DNA of 64,000 nucleotides from a bacterium (GCA_004299235.1 SCQL01000022.1:1-64000); one strand, 5' to 3'. Positions 1 through 8,054 are shown, numbered from the stretch's first letter. A program made the numbers and translations. The notes: generated by a model not told the origin, from the letters alone.

Positions 1-45
1 CTCGACGACGATGGCCTCGACGATGTAGCGATCGCGATTGGACAT
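1..45 (-). CDS. Start of a probable transposase (partial, runs off left edge)
   Basis: Fifteen codons are visible from an ATG at 45, reading MSNRDRYIVEAIVVE, preceded by a strong ribosome binding site (GGAGGTGG). The peptide resembles the N-terminus of IS481/IS3-type transposases, and the adjacent 67-101 segment looks like an IS481 end. The rest lies outside the window, so the family call is inference from 15 residues plus context. Confidence 0.4.
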   Translation of the reverse strand, partial: MSNRDRYIVEAIVVE

Positions 46-66
46 GACCACCTCCGGATTTGGTGG

Positions 67-101
67 TGTCCACTATGTCTTGCGACATCTGTCCACTATG
101 T
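67..101. mobile_element. IS481-like terminal sequence
   Basis: A 12-bp direct repeat TGTCCACTATGT occurs at 67-78 and 90-101. Between them is the small palindrome TGTCTTGCGACA (77-88). Alternating TGTCnnnnATGTC and GACA blocks directly upstream of the transposase start are typical of IS481-family ends. The exact outer edge and target duplication cannot be fixed because only one end is in the window. Confidence 0.45.
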
Positions 102-115
102 GCTGAAACCACACA

Positions 116-130
116 CCTGCGCGAGCACCA
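116..130 (+). repeat. tRNA 3'-end fragment 1 (att-like)
   Basis: CCTG-CGCGAGC-A-CCA reads as the end of a T-stem, a seven-base acceptor strand, a discriminator A and an encoded CCA. It lies just outside the IS481-like end and matches fragment 2 at 2061-2105; the similarity runs about 10 bases past the tRNA end (21 of 25 bases over 116-140 versus 2092-2116). There is no 5' tRNA half. Interpreted as a leftover integration site. Confidence 0.5.
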
Positions 131-272
131 TGATGTCGCGTTTCTAAGTTCAAACCGACCCCAGATCTACTGCCCATGACGCGACGCGTCACGTGCAGTT
201 GACAATCTGGCACTTTGAACAATCGCTGATCGTCCAGCTCTGGTCGACCGTCAGTGATGAGGTGCAGGCTCC

Positions 273-1328
273 TCAGGTCACGGCGATTGTGGAGGTCACC
301 TTGGCATCGCCGCTTCCGATGCCGATGGTGTATCGCCCAGGCCCAGGCAGGACACCCTCCCATTGCCCCTCCGCTGGCCTGCCGTTTGGGAACGTGTAGC
401 CGTACGTTCGCATCTGCACCAGCTGGCCGCCGCTGTCTAGGACGAGGACAGGCCATAACTCGACCTGACTGCTTGCAGGATCGGCAAAGCTGCCGGCCGC
501 GATCCTTGCGTGGGCTCGATGGTTCGCGCCGCCGCTGACCAGCCAGCGCAGCTTGAGCAGTTGGCCGCTCAGTTGGGCGGAGGTGAAGGTGTATGTGGTG
601 TCGCCGCGGATGACCGAAGCCGGCAGCGGCAGCGCCTTGCCGGGTGCTTGAGTGATCACGAAGTGGAGGTCCCAACTGCCCGACACAATGCTGCCGTCTC
701 GGAATGTGGGCAGGAGCTCCGTCACGTGCAACGTGAGGCGGGCACCAATCGTGGCGGCGGGTGGCTGCAGCGGCTCGAACTCCGTAGCTCCCGGCGAGTA
801 CACGCGATTGTATTGGCGCCCGAACTGATCGCTCAGGGTGGCGTCCAGGTCGTAAGTGTGAGAGGTCTTGGAGGGAACCGCCAGCGGCTGGTCATCAATC
901 TCGATCAAGGTCAGCGTCCTCAAGGGGTCGGCGTAGGCCCCAATTAAGTGCAACTTGTGGCCGTTAGCCACAGCGACGTCGTCCACCCCATTGATCGCCC
1001 CAGGATCCAGGCCGATGTACTTGAGCACGGGCGTGGAGACAGACCCCACGAATGGCGCTCTCGCCAGGGCACTGCCATAGACAGGGATGAAGTAGACGAG
1101 CCCGACGTTCACGATCAAAAGCAGCATGATGGCGGCCACCGCTAGCGCAGGCAGCCGAGTCGGCCGCCAGATAGAGCGCGAGTGCACGCGAGGCATCGTG
1201 CGCCCCTGCCTTGGTCGCGTGTCACCAGCTTCGAGAAGAGTCGACCGCAGTCGTTGCGCCGCCCCGAGCGATGGCTCAGCGTCGAAGGCCAGATGGAAGT
1301 GTTCGGCCACGTACTTCTCGTCGATCAT
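273..1328 (-). CDS. Single-pass membrane anti-sigma-like protein (DUF4179-like)
   Basis: 351 residues from an ATG at 1328 that overlaps the stop of the ECF sigma gene by 4 bp (ATGA), so the two are translationally coupled. Layout: a short cytoplasmic N-terminus (1-58), one hydrophobic helix at about 60-83, then an extracytoplasmic beta-rich region of about 265 residues. No zinc-binding HxxxCxxC motif is seen. Membrane partners of this shape encoded behind ECF sigma genes usually hold the sigma factor at the membrane. Assignment as anti-sigma rests on position and topology; the DUF4179 resemblance is weak. Sequence upstream of 1328 in the same frame overlaps the sigma gene and is not expected to be translated. 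Confidence 0.65.
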   Translation of the reverse strand: MIDEKYVAEHFHLAFDAEPSLGAAQRLRSTLLEAGDTRPRQGRTMPRVHSRSIWRPTRLPALAVAAIMLLLIVNVGLVYFIPVYGSALARAPFVGSVSTPVLKYIGLDPGAINGVDDVAVANGHKLHLIGAYADPLRTLTLIEIDDQPLAVPSKTSHTYDLDATLSDQFGRQYNRVYSPGATEFEPLQPPAATIGARLTLHVTELLPTFRDGSIVSGSWDLHFVITQAPGKALPLPASVIRGDTTYTFTSAQLSGQLLKLRWLVSGGANHRAHARIAAGSFADPASSQVELWPVLVLDSGGQLVQMRTYGYTFPNGRPAEGQWEGVLPGPGRYTIGIGSGDAKVTSTIAVT

Positions 1329-1831
1329 GCGATCACCTCTTGCATCTGCAGCATTGGTCTCAGCCGTTTGAGAGCGCGTTCGGTTCGGGTGCGAGCCGCT
1401 TTCGTTGAGACGCCTAGCTGCAGACCGATTTCCTCGTAGGAGAGATCCACATAAAAGCGCAGGATCAGAATGACTCGCTCGTGGTGTGACAGGCGTTTGA
1501 GCGCAGCCCTCAGCTCGAGCGACGCCACTGCATCGGGTTGCTCCTGGACCTCTTGTCGTCGCACCTCGGGCACACGAAGCACCGACCACCACCGTCGCCC
1601 TGTAGCCGACCGGCACTCGTTGGCCACTATCCCCAGGAACCACGGCTTGAATGGCGACCCCTCATGGAGCTGGCCAATTTTGCGCCATGCCTTGAATGCC
1701 GCTTCCTGGACGGCATCCTCAGCCGCGTTGACGTCGTGGAGAAGAGCAAACGCAAGCCTGAACGCCGAGTCGTACTCGGCCGTGATCAGCTCCGCTAACG
1801 CGGCGAGATCCTGCGGATTGGCCACCAACAT
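1325..1831 (-). CDS. ECF-family RNA polymerase sigma factor
   Basis: 168 residues with sigma-70 region 2 at about 10-75 (YDSAFRLAFALLHDVNAAED, then the WFLGIVANECR segment) and region 4 helix-turn-helix at about 110-160 (LSYEEIGLQLGVSTKAARTR). Region 3 is absent, as in ECF sigma factors. It redirects RNA polymerase to a small regulon in response to a signal sensed by its partner, here probably the membrane protein whose gene overlaps its 3' end. It sits in accessory DNA between tRNA fragments 1 and 2, so it may belong to a mobile cassette. Confidence 0.88.
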   Translation of the reverse strand: MLVANPQDLAALAELITAEYDSAFRLAFALLHDVNAAEDAVQEAAFKAWRKIGQLHEGSPFKPWFLGIVANECRSATGRRWWSVLRVPEVRRQEVQEQPDAVASLELRAALKRLSHHERVILILRFYVDLSYEEIGLQLGVSTKAARTRTERALKRLRPMLQMQEVIA

Positions 1832-1924
1832 ATACGCTTCCAGCAGCCAGTTTGCCCCAAGAATGTGAGCTCGGCGCGCTCGCAGATGGACTCGCGGCGG
1901 CCGAACGTCGCCTATCGCCCGTTT

Positions 1925-2050
1925 GACACCCTATCTGACACCTTGACCGTGGCGCTCGCTGGCACTCTGTGACACTCACTGGCGCTGCTGCGTCAAAATC
2001 CGGAGCTCATTTGGCACTCGCTGGCATTCCCTGACACCGTCTGGCACTCC
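1925..2050. repeat. Cluster of TGRCRCYC-type octamers
   Basis: Roughly ten copies of TGACACC, TGGCACTC and TGGCGCTC variants are packed in 125 bp directly before tRNA fragment 2. A smaller related cluster precedes fragment 3. Repeats next to a tRNA-derived att core are what integrase arm-binding sites look like, but no integrase gene is in the window, so that role is inference. Confidence 0.45.
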
Positions 2051-2060
2051 GGTCCAGCGG

Positions 2061-2105
2061 TCTCTTAATCCCAAGGTTCAGGGTTCGACCCCCTGCGCGA
2101 GCACA
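2061..2105 (+). repeat. tRNA 3'-half fragment 2 (att-like, tRNA-Lys(CTT)-like)
   Basis: From the anticodon loop (CTCTTAA) to the acceptor 3' strand: anticodon-stem strand TCCCA, variable loop, T-stem CAGGG (2079-2083), T-loop TTCGACC, CCCTG (2091-2095), acceptor strand CGCGAGC (2096-2102), then A. No 5' half precedes it, so it cannot make a tRNA. It matches fragment 3 over about 40 bp and fragment 1 over its end. The span from anticodon loop to 3' end is the usual attachment core for integrative elements. Confidence 0.65.
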
Positions 2106-2531
2106 ATCATGTAGCGACAGCTGCCACTCGGCGAGCTACATGTTGTAGTGAGACTGCCGCGTTGCGTCAGATTCGCGGCATTGGACAGCTCATGGCGCAG
2201 CACCGCGTCTATTAGCTTGGCAAGTCGCACTTCTCGACAGACCGATCAGGATTCTGCGGCTGCCAGATCGATTGTCCCCCGCCCGGCTTGTTCTCAGCCC
2301 GGTTGGGTCCGAGCTGCGTGTAGAAGTTCGGCTGAAGCGCGCCAAAACGCCTTCGGTTGATGCATTACACACCTTCGGCCGATGCGTGGCTGAGCGAAGG
2401 TACTGGGCGGCCATGGCGGTGGGCGGGCGTTGCTTGGCTGATGGACGAGGTTGCTGCCGGAAGGGATCTGGACGGCGGCCCAATCACCAAGCCGGTTAAT
2501 CCCCCCGCCATTACCAATGGTAGACGAGGGT
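2106..2531. other. Intergenic stretch, no gene recognised
   Basis: Short open frames exist on both strands but none has a recognisable domain, ribosome binding site or codon pattern like the neighbours. It lies between tRNA fragment 2 and the RAE-like site and probably contains decayed mobile DNA plus the upstream part of the rph promoter region. Confidence 0.4.
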
Positions 2532-2554
2532 GGGGGTCTTGCTGCAAGGGCCCC
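2532..2554 (+). promoter_or_regulatory. RAE-like inverted repeat upstream of rph
   Basis: A 23-bp imperfect palindrome centred on T2543 with the core CTTGC-T-GCAAG (2538-2548) and GGGG/CCCC outer arms (2532-2535 and 2551-2554). Only the 2537/2549 and 2536/2550 pairs fail. The core matches the rifamycin-associated element (RAE), an inverted repeat known upstream of rifamycin-inactivation genes in actinobacteria. It lies about 100 bp before the rph start. Confidence 0.75.
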
Positions 2555-2655
2555 GATGTGCTGACACTGCACGCCACGAGCCGGCCCATGGCGGTCGGCG
2601 CGACCGACAGTAGGAATGAGAGAGGCCCGAGTGGGCTGAAGGGGAAGGTGGACGG

Positions 2656-5253
2656 ATGGGCAGCTACGTGCTGGGTTTCAAGGAGATCGACCAGACGCAG
2701 GTCGCAATCGTTGGCGGCAAGGGCGCGCACCTGGGGGAGCTTTCGCGGATCGAAGGCATTCGCGTGCCGGCTGGCTTCTGCGTGACGACGGGCGCCTTCC
2801 GGCGGATCATGGCGGAAGCGCCGTCCATGGACCCACGGCTGGATCGGCTATCGCGCCTGAACCCGGACGACCGGGAGGCGATCCGAACGCTCAGCGCGGA
2901 GATCCGCCGGACCCTCGAAAGGATCGCCGTCCCCGACGATCTGGCGACGGCGATCACCGTCGCGCTTGCCCGGCTCGGCGAGCAAGCCGCCTACGCCGTC
3001 CGCTCGAGCGCGACGGCAGAGGACTTGCCGACGGCCTCGTTCGCAGGCCAGCAGGACACATACCTGAACATCGTGGGGCCGGCGGCGATCTTCGAGCACA
3101 TCAGCCGGTGCTGGGCGTCGCTCTTCACTGAGCGGGCCGTGACCTACCGCCTGCGGAACGGCTTCGACCACCGGAGCGTCCACATGGCCGTGGTAGTGCA
3201 GCAGATGATCTTCCCGGAGGCCGCCGGCGTCCTCTTCACGGCCGACCCTGTCACGTCAAACCGGAAGGTCGCGTCCGTAGAGGCCAGCTTCGGCCTCGGC
3301 GAGGCACTGGTCTCCGGCCTGGTGAACGCGGACATGTACAAGGTGCGAGACGGCCACGTGATCGCCAGGGCGGTTGCCACCAAGCAGCTTGCCATCCACG
3401 CCCTGCCGGCTGGTGGGACGCAGGAACAGGCGATCGACCCGGAGCGGCAGGAGCAGCCAGCGCTGACGGATGCGCAGGTCGTGCGGCTCGCCCAGTTGGG
3501 ATGGCGGATCGAAGCACACTTCGGCCACCCCCAGGACATCGAATGGTGCCTGGTCGATGACGGCTTCCAGATCGTCCAGAGCCGGCCCATCACCACGCTG
3601 TTCCCCATTCCCACCACGGACGACGGGGGGAATCACGTCTTCGTCTCCGTCGGTCACGGGCAGATGATGACCGACGCCATGAAGCCCCTTGGGATTTCGA
3701 TGTGGCAGCTCACGGCTCTCCCGCGGATGTACGAGGCCGGCGGGAGGCTGTTCGTCGATGTCACCCAGCGCCTGGCGTCGCCCACGAGCCGGGCAGGCCT
3801 CCTGGAGATCATGGGGAGAGGCGATCCCTTGATCAGGGACGCGCTGGAGACCGTCCTCGAACGCGACGACTTCATCCCGTCGCTTGCGGACGATGACCGC
3901 GGTGGTGCTCCGGGCGGCAGTGCTCCCGCCCCGCTGGAGACCGATCCGGCCATCGTCGAAGAGTTGATGGGACGCACCCAGGCGTCCATCGCCGCGCTGC
4001 AGCGCGACATCCGAAGCCAGTCAGGACCCGCCCTGATCGACTTCATCCTGGCGGACATCCAAGAACTGCGGCGAATCCTCTTCGATCCGCGGAGCCATCA
4101 GGTGTTCATGTCGGCGATGGAGGCAACGTGGTGGCTCAACGACAAGCTGGAAGCGTGGCTGGGAGAGAAGAACGCGGCCGACACGCTGACCCAGTCCGTC
4201 CCCGACAACGTGACGTCGGAGATGGGGCTGGCGCTACTGGACGTCGCCGATGCGATCCGGCCGCATCCGGAGGTGGTCGCCTTGCTGCAGCGGGTCGACG
4301 GCAACGACGATTTCCTCGACGGGCTCGAGCGGGTCGCGGGCGGCCAGGAGGCGCGCGACGCCATCCGCGGCTTCCTCGACAAGTACGGCATGCGTTGCGT
4401 CGGTGAGATCGACATCACGAGGCCGCGTTGGAGCGAACGCCCCACCACGCTCGTGCCCGTGATCCTCGGCAACATCAAGAACTTCGAACCAGGCGCCGGC
4501 GAGCGGCGCTTCGAGCAAGGGCGGCAGGAGGCGTGGACGAAGGAACAGGAGCTGCTCGAGCGCTTGCGGGCCTTGCCGGACGGAGAGCAGAAGGCCAAAG
4601 AGGTCAAGCGGATGATCGACCGCGTCCGGACCTTCATCGGGTATCGGGAGTATCCAAAGTACGGCATGGTCAGCCGCTACCTCGTTTACAAGCAGGCCTT
4701 GCTGGAAGAGGCCGAGCGCCTCGTGCAGGCCCACGTGCTACGTGAGAAGGAAGACATCTTCTACCTCACGTTCCAGGAGATCCAAGACGTCGTGCGAGCG
4801 AACCAAGTGGATGACCAGCTCATCCACGCGCGCAAGGACGCGTTCAGGTCGTATCAAACGCTGACACCGCCCCGGGTGCTCACGTCGGATGGCGAGGTCA
4901 TCGCCGGGGCGTACCGACGCGATGACGTGCCGGCCGGTGCGCTGGTCGGCTTGCCGGTTTCCGCCGGGACCATCGAGGGCCGGGCCCGCGTCATCCTGGA
5001 CATGGCGGAGGCCGATCTCGAACCGGGCGACATCCTGGTCACGGCCTACACGGACCCCAGCTGGTCGCCCCTGTTCGTCGCGATCGCGGGGCTGGTGACG
5101 GAAGTGGGGGGCCTCATGACCCATGGCGCGGTGATTGCACGGGAGTACGGCTTGCCGGCCGTAGTGGGCGTGGATCAAGCCACCCGGCTGATTCGAAACG
5201 GGCAGCGGATCCGCGTGGATGGAACGGACGGGTACGTCGAGATCCTGCCCTAA
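2656..5253 (+). CDS. rph: Rifampin phosphotransferase
   Basis: 865 residues, close to the usual length of about 867. RPH uses ATP to phosphorylate the C21 hydroxyl of rifamycins, releasing AMP and phosphate, and so inactivates the drug. An N-terminal ATP-grasp region (about 1-320) carries GGKGAHLGEL near residue 17 and the YAVRSSATAEDLPTASFAGQ loop near 113. A middle rifampin-binding region follows. The C-terminal swivelling phosphohistidine domain (about 770-865) carries GGLMTHGAVIAREYGLPAVV with catalytic His823. Related PEP synthases share the outer domains but not the overall length or arrangement. The ATG at 2656 has a purine-rich site (GAAGGGGAAGGTGG). A RAE-like element lies about 100 bp upstream, and the gene is bracketed by tRNA fragments 2 and 3, suggesting horizontal acquisition. 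Confidence 0.93.
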   Translation: MGSYVLGFKEIDQTQVAIVGGKGAHLGELSRIEGIRVPAGFCVTTGAFRRIMAEAPSMDPRLDRLSRLNPDDREAIRTLSAEIRRTLERIAVPDDLATAITVALARLGEQAAYAVRSSATAEDLPTASFAGQQDTYLNIVGPAAIFEHISRCWASLFTERAVTYRLRNGFDHRSVHMAVVVQQMIFPEAAGVLFTADPVTSNRKVASVEASFGLGEALVSGLVNADMYKVRDGHVIARAVATKQLAIHALPAGGTQEQAIDPERQEQPALTDAQVVRLAQLGWRIEAHFGHPQDIEWCLVDDGFQIVQSRPITTLFPIPTTDDGGNHVFVSVGHGQMMTDAMKPLGISMWQLTALPRMYEAGGRLFVDVTQRLASPTSRAGLLEIMGRGDPLIRDALETVLERDDFIPSLADDDRGGAPGGSAPAPLETDPAIVEELMGRTQASIAALQRDIRSQSGPALIDFILADIQELRRILFDPRSHQVFMSAMEATWWLNDKLEAWLGEKNAADTLTQSVPDNVTSEMGLALLDVADAIRPHPEVVALLQRVDGNDDFLDGLERVAGGQEARDAIRGFLDKYGMRCVGEIDITRPRWSERPTTLVPVILGNIKNFEPGAGERRFEQGRQEAWTKEQELLERLRALPDGEQKAKEVKRMIDRVRTFIGYREYPKYGMVSRYLVYKQALLEEAERLVQAHVLREKEDIFYLTFQEIQDVVRANQVDDQLIHARKDAFRSYQTLTPPRVLTSDGEVIAGAYRRDDVPAGALVGLPVSAGTIEGRARVILDMAEADLEPGDILVTAYTDPSWSPLFVAIAGLVTEVGGLMTHGAVIAREYGLPAVVGVDQATRLIRNGQRIRVDGTDGYVEILP

Positions 5254-5305
5254 GCGTTGCTGGGGTGGTGGTCCTTGGAGGTTCGGGACCGTGACTAGAA
5301 CGGCG

Positions 5306-5375
5306 ACTGACAGCTTATTTGACAGCTTATCCGGGGCAGTCTGTGGCACCCCGTGGCGCCCTGCGGCACAAACGC
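5306..5375. repeat. TGACAGC/TGGCACC repeat cluster
   Basis: Two TGACAGCTTAT copies (one per helical turn) and several TGGCACC, TGGCGCC and CGGCAC blocks lie 50-120 bp before tRNA fragment 3. The composition and position parallel the octamer cluster before fragment 2. Confidence 0.4.
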
Positions 5376-5426
5376 GTCAGACCGGCGAATACGTGAGGCA
5401 CGTCCTGACAAGGAAGGTCAATCTCC

Positions 5427-5469
5427 GATTAACCCCAAGTTCAGGGTTCGACTCCCTGCGCGAACACCA
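5427..5469 (+). repeat. tRNA 3'-half fragment 3 (att-like)
   Basis: T-stem CAGGG (5442-5446), T-loop TTCGACT, CCCTG (5454-5458), acceptor strand CGCGAAC, A, then encoded CCA (5467-5469). It matches fragment 2 from the TTAA of the anticodon loop to the 3' end, with an acceptor difference (GAAC versus GAGC). No 5' tRNA half is present. With fragment 2 it brackets rph. Confidence 0.62.
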
Positions 5470-5535
5470 CACACATCGATCACGCCACGCCACGAAAATG
5501 CGCGGGAGGGGCTGCTCAGCCCCTCCCAGGATCAA

Positions 5536-5967
5536 CTACCGCATGACCGTTGCCGGCTGCGCCACCCACTCCTGAGTCTTGTAGTGATAGCTGCCGTCGG
5601 CCTCGATCACGTACTCAGTGACGGTAGCTGCGCCCAGCAGCCGCTCGAACCTCGCCGGAACGGTCTGGAAGGCTCCGCAGACGGCGAACCGAGCCGCGGG
5701 CGGCGGGCCGGTCGGCCGACCTACGCCAAAGCCCTTCCAGAGAAGGGACTCTCCCTTGCTGGTCATGAACAGGACCCGGCCTTCGCCATAGAGCGAGCCC
5801 TCAGGCCGCATCGTCTGCCAGTAGGTCGTAAGTTCGGTTACGTCCTCGCCCAGGAGCTTGCCGGCGCCCTGGGTGCTGGCCTCGATCTTGAACTCCGGCC
5901 CTTCCGGCGGCAGCAACTTCGTCCCGATCATCTTGCCGCCGCCTTCTCCAAGAACCTCACCGAGCAT
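5536..5967 (-). CDS. Conserved hypothetical protein, YTWM-type beta protein of unknown function
   Basis: 143 residues from an ATG at 5967 with an excellent ribosome binding site (GGAAGGAGGCGGAC). No signal peptide or membrane helix. The sequence alternates glycine turns and short strands (GPEFKIEASTQGAGKLLGED, TTYWQTMRPEGSLYGEGRV) and has a late TEYVIEADGSYHYKTQEW segment, suggesting a small all-beta fold. I recognise similar short proteins of unknown function in soil bacteria but no characterised family. It stands alone, transcribed towards tRNA fragment 3. Confidence 0.6.
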   Translation of the reverse strand: MLGEVLGEGGGKMIGTKLLPPEGPEFKIEASTQGAGKLLGEDVTELTTYWQTMRPEGSLYGEGRVLFMTSKGESLLWKGFGVGRPTGPPPAARFAVCGAFQTVPARFERLLGAATVTEYVIEADGSYHYKTQEWVAQPATVMR

Positions 5968-6249
5968 GTCCGCCTCCTTCCGGTCCGAAGACCGGTGTCC
6001 ACCTACCGGATGTCACTCGATCCGGAATCGGTCACGGCGGGCCGCGCGCCCAGTCGAGCTCGCTCATCACCCACTCCCCGAGCCCTGCTCACGAACCATG
6101 TTGCGCCACCGCCCAGGGATGTCAAGGCCGGCGACCAACGCGGCTTCGAGGGCCAGTCCTGCGACGGGATTTGCCGGCGCCTTGGCTACGGCAATTGTCC
6201 CATTGACACTCACAACGAATCCGTGCTAATTGAGCGCGGAGGCTGTCAG

Positions 6250-6510
6250 ATGGCCAGTGGGTTCCTGGGCCGCCGGAAGTTGCTGGGTGCTGGGGCTGCC
6301 GGAAGGCTTGGGGATCTGCTGACACCGCAAAGCGTTCTCGCCGATGACGAGGAGGTGGGAGGTCGGCGGGGAGTTCGCGTGACACTCGCGGTGGCGCCGT
6401 ACAGATTCAATCAGGCGAAGGTTCGATCACGGTGCACACCGGCAGTGCCGCGGCCGGTTCGACTGGAGGCCCGCACCCGCGGATCGATGCAGGTCGGAAT
6501 CAGGAGGGGA
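6250..6510 (+). pseudogene. Degraded copy of the Tat-exported protein gene
   Basis: The 5' part (6250-6360) encodes a twin-arginine-like signal FLGRRKLLGAGAAGRLG followed by SVLADDEE, paralleling SRRQVLKGAGAIGVLG and AVFADDTK of the gene at 6514. After this the reading frame loses resemblance. A glycine/serine-rich peptide (VHTGSAAAGSTGGPHPRIDA) continues in another frame at about 6431-6490. This looks like a truncated and frameshifted tandem paralogue. The frame happens to stay open into the next gene, giving a spurious long ORF. Confidence 0.45.
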
Positions 6511-6513
6511 GCC

Positions 6514-7113
6514 ATGAAGGATGTAGTGCTCAGCCGCCGTCAGGTTCTGAAAGGGGCGGGCGCCATCGGAGTGCTGGGCGCGCTCGGAATGCCGGCGGCG
6601 GTATTCGCGGATGACACCAAGGTTCGATGGGACATCGTCAATGTCAACTTTGCGACCCTCACGCTCTTGGCCGGGGGGATGGCGTCTGCTCTGGCCAACG
6701 ACAACTCCAAGATCGCGCTCAGCGGTTCCGGGAGATTCGGCTCGGGCGAAGACGACGGGGTGACCGGCGGTGGAACGTGGAAGACGTTCAACCCCGGCGG
6801 CACCCTGACCGGGAGCGGTACGTACAGGGTGAGGCGGCTCGTCAGTTGGGAGCGGGCTCCGGGCACACCGCCCCTTCCCCATGACAGCATCGGGAACCGA
6901 GCCGACGAAAGCGCGGGCCTGGCGGTGCTGCGGATTCGCTACTCGGACGGGAGCCGCGGCGTGCTGACGGTCAGTTGCTCACTGGTGGGGACGCCCAGCG
7001 GGGTGCTCGAGGGGGTCACTGCAACCAAGGGTTTCGTCGATTATTGGAACCGCCAGGCACCAGTGGCGGGCGTCCAGGGCAACCGCACCAATTTCCACGT
7101 CATGTCGGACTAG
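6514..7113 (+). CDS. Tat-exported hypothetical protein
   Basis: 199 residues. The ATG at 6514 has a ribosome binding site (CAGGAGGGGAGCC). A twin-arginine signal is clear: SRRQVLKGAGAIGVLGALGM, then cleavage near VFADD at about 27-32, so the protein is exported folded. The mature part (WDIVNVNFATLTLLAGGMAS, then GSGRFGSGEDDGVTGGGTW and TLTGSGTYRVRRLVSWERAP) is glycine-rich and probably beta-structured. No known domain is recognised. A broken partial copy lies immediately upstream. Confidence 0.7.
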   Translation: MKDVVLSRRQVLKGAGAIGVLGALGMPAAVFADDTKVRWDIVNVNFATLTLLAGGMASALANDNSKIALSGSGRFGSGEDDGVTGGGTWKTFNPGGTLTGSGTYRVRRLVSWERAPGTPPLPHDSIGNRADESAGLAVLRIRYSDGSRGVLTVSCSLVGTPSGVLEGVTATKGFVDYWNRQAPVAGVQGNRTNFHVMSD

Positions 7114-7145
7114 CCGTTAGCTTCGGGCTCGGGTAGGTGGGGAGC

Positions 7146-8018
7146 ATGCACGTTCGTCTATCGGCCCTGGTAGCGGCGCTGGCCGCCGTCCTCGTCACCA
7201 CGACCTCGGCGGCCGCCGCGCCGGGCCAGTATCAGGCTCCGCGCAAGTACTACCTGGCCCTGGGCGATTCGCTGGCCTTCGGTTTCGAGCTGGCGAAGTT
7301 CGATGCCGAGCTCCCCAACGTCACCGCGGCCAGCTTCGACACCGGCTACGTGGATGATTTCGCCGCCGCGATCCATTCAGTGCGGCCCGATGTCCGCGTC
7401 GTCAACTTCGGCTGCCCGGGCGAGACGACGTCATCCTATTTCACCGGGTGCGCCTGGCACGCGGTCAAAGGACTGCCCCTGCACGACACCTACGCCACCG
7501 CGCAGGAGGCTGCCGCGCTGGCATTCCTCAACGCCCATCCCGGTGAGGTCAGCCCGATCACGATCGACCTGGGGGCGAATGACGTGCTGGGCTTGGCCGC
7601 CGGGTGCAACTTCGTCCCCTCGTGTCTCGCCCAGGGCGCGCCGGCGGTGCTCCAGAGCATCTCCACGAACCTCTCCACGACGCTGGCCGAGCTCCGCGCG
7701 GCGGCTCCCCGCGGCGAGATCATCGTCATGGAGTACTACAACCCGCTCTACGTCGTGGCGCCCAGCACCGACGCCCTTCTCGGCCAACTGAATGGCGTGA
7801 TCGCGGCGGCGGCGGCTCCGTACGGGGCCAGGCTCGCCGACGCCTTCCCCGTGATCAACCACAACCCGGCCTTTCCGAGCGAGGGGGCGAGCGTGTGCGG
7901 GCTGACCGGCATGTGCTTCCCGGCACCTGGGGGCGATATCCATCCCAACGACGCGGGGTACGCGCTCATCGCCCAGCGGTTCTGGGCCGCGTCCGGATAC
8001 GCCTTGCTCGACGGCTGA
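7146..8018 (+). CDS. Secreted SGNH/GDSL hydrolase
   Basis: 290 residues with a Sec signal peptide (about 1-25, ending SAAAAPG). All SGNH blocks are present: GDSLAFGF (catalytic Ser) near residue 40, NFGCPGETTSS (block II), GANDVLG (block III Asn) and DIHPNDAGY near the C-terminus (catalytic Asp and His). Four to six cysteines suggest disulfides, as in extracellular lipases of this type. It probably hydrolyses an ester substrate outside the cell; the substrate is unknown. ATG 7146 is chosen over GTG 7137 because GTAGGTGGGGAG serves as its ribosome binding site. Confidence 0.85.
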   Translation: MHVRLSALVAALAAVLVTTTSAAAAPGQYQAPRKYYLALGDSLAFGFELAKFDAELPNVTAASFDTGYVDDFAAAIHSVRPDVRVVNFGCPGETTSSYFTGCAWHAVKGLPLHDTYATAQEAAALAFLNAHPGEVSPITIDLGANDVLGLAAGCNFVPSCLAQGAPAVLQSISTNLSTTLAELRAAAPRGEIIVMEYYNPLYVVAPSTDALLGQLNGVIAAAAAPYGARLADAFPVINHNPAFPSEGASVCGLTGMCFPAPGGDIHPNDAGYALIAQRFWAASGYALLDG

Positions 8019-8054
8019 ATCGCCGGATCAGAGACCAGACCGGCCTGACCAGGC

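Noticed and set aside
1750-1870. An ECF-type promoter (AAC-N-CGT) upstream of the sigma gene
   Set aside because: AAAC and CGTAT occur but with only 13 bp between them, shorter than the usual spacing, so I do not claim autoregulation.
2061-2105. A functional tRNA gene
   Set aside because: Only the 3' half from the anticodon loop is present, no D-arm or 5' acceptor strand precedes it.
5353-7113. A 586-codon open frame spanning the region before the Tat-exported protein
   Set aside because: Only the part from ATG 6514 has a ribosome binding site and protein-like sequence; the upstream part crosses tRNA fragment 3, runs antisense to the 5536-5967 gene and is a composition artefact.
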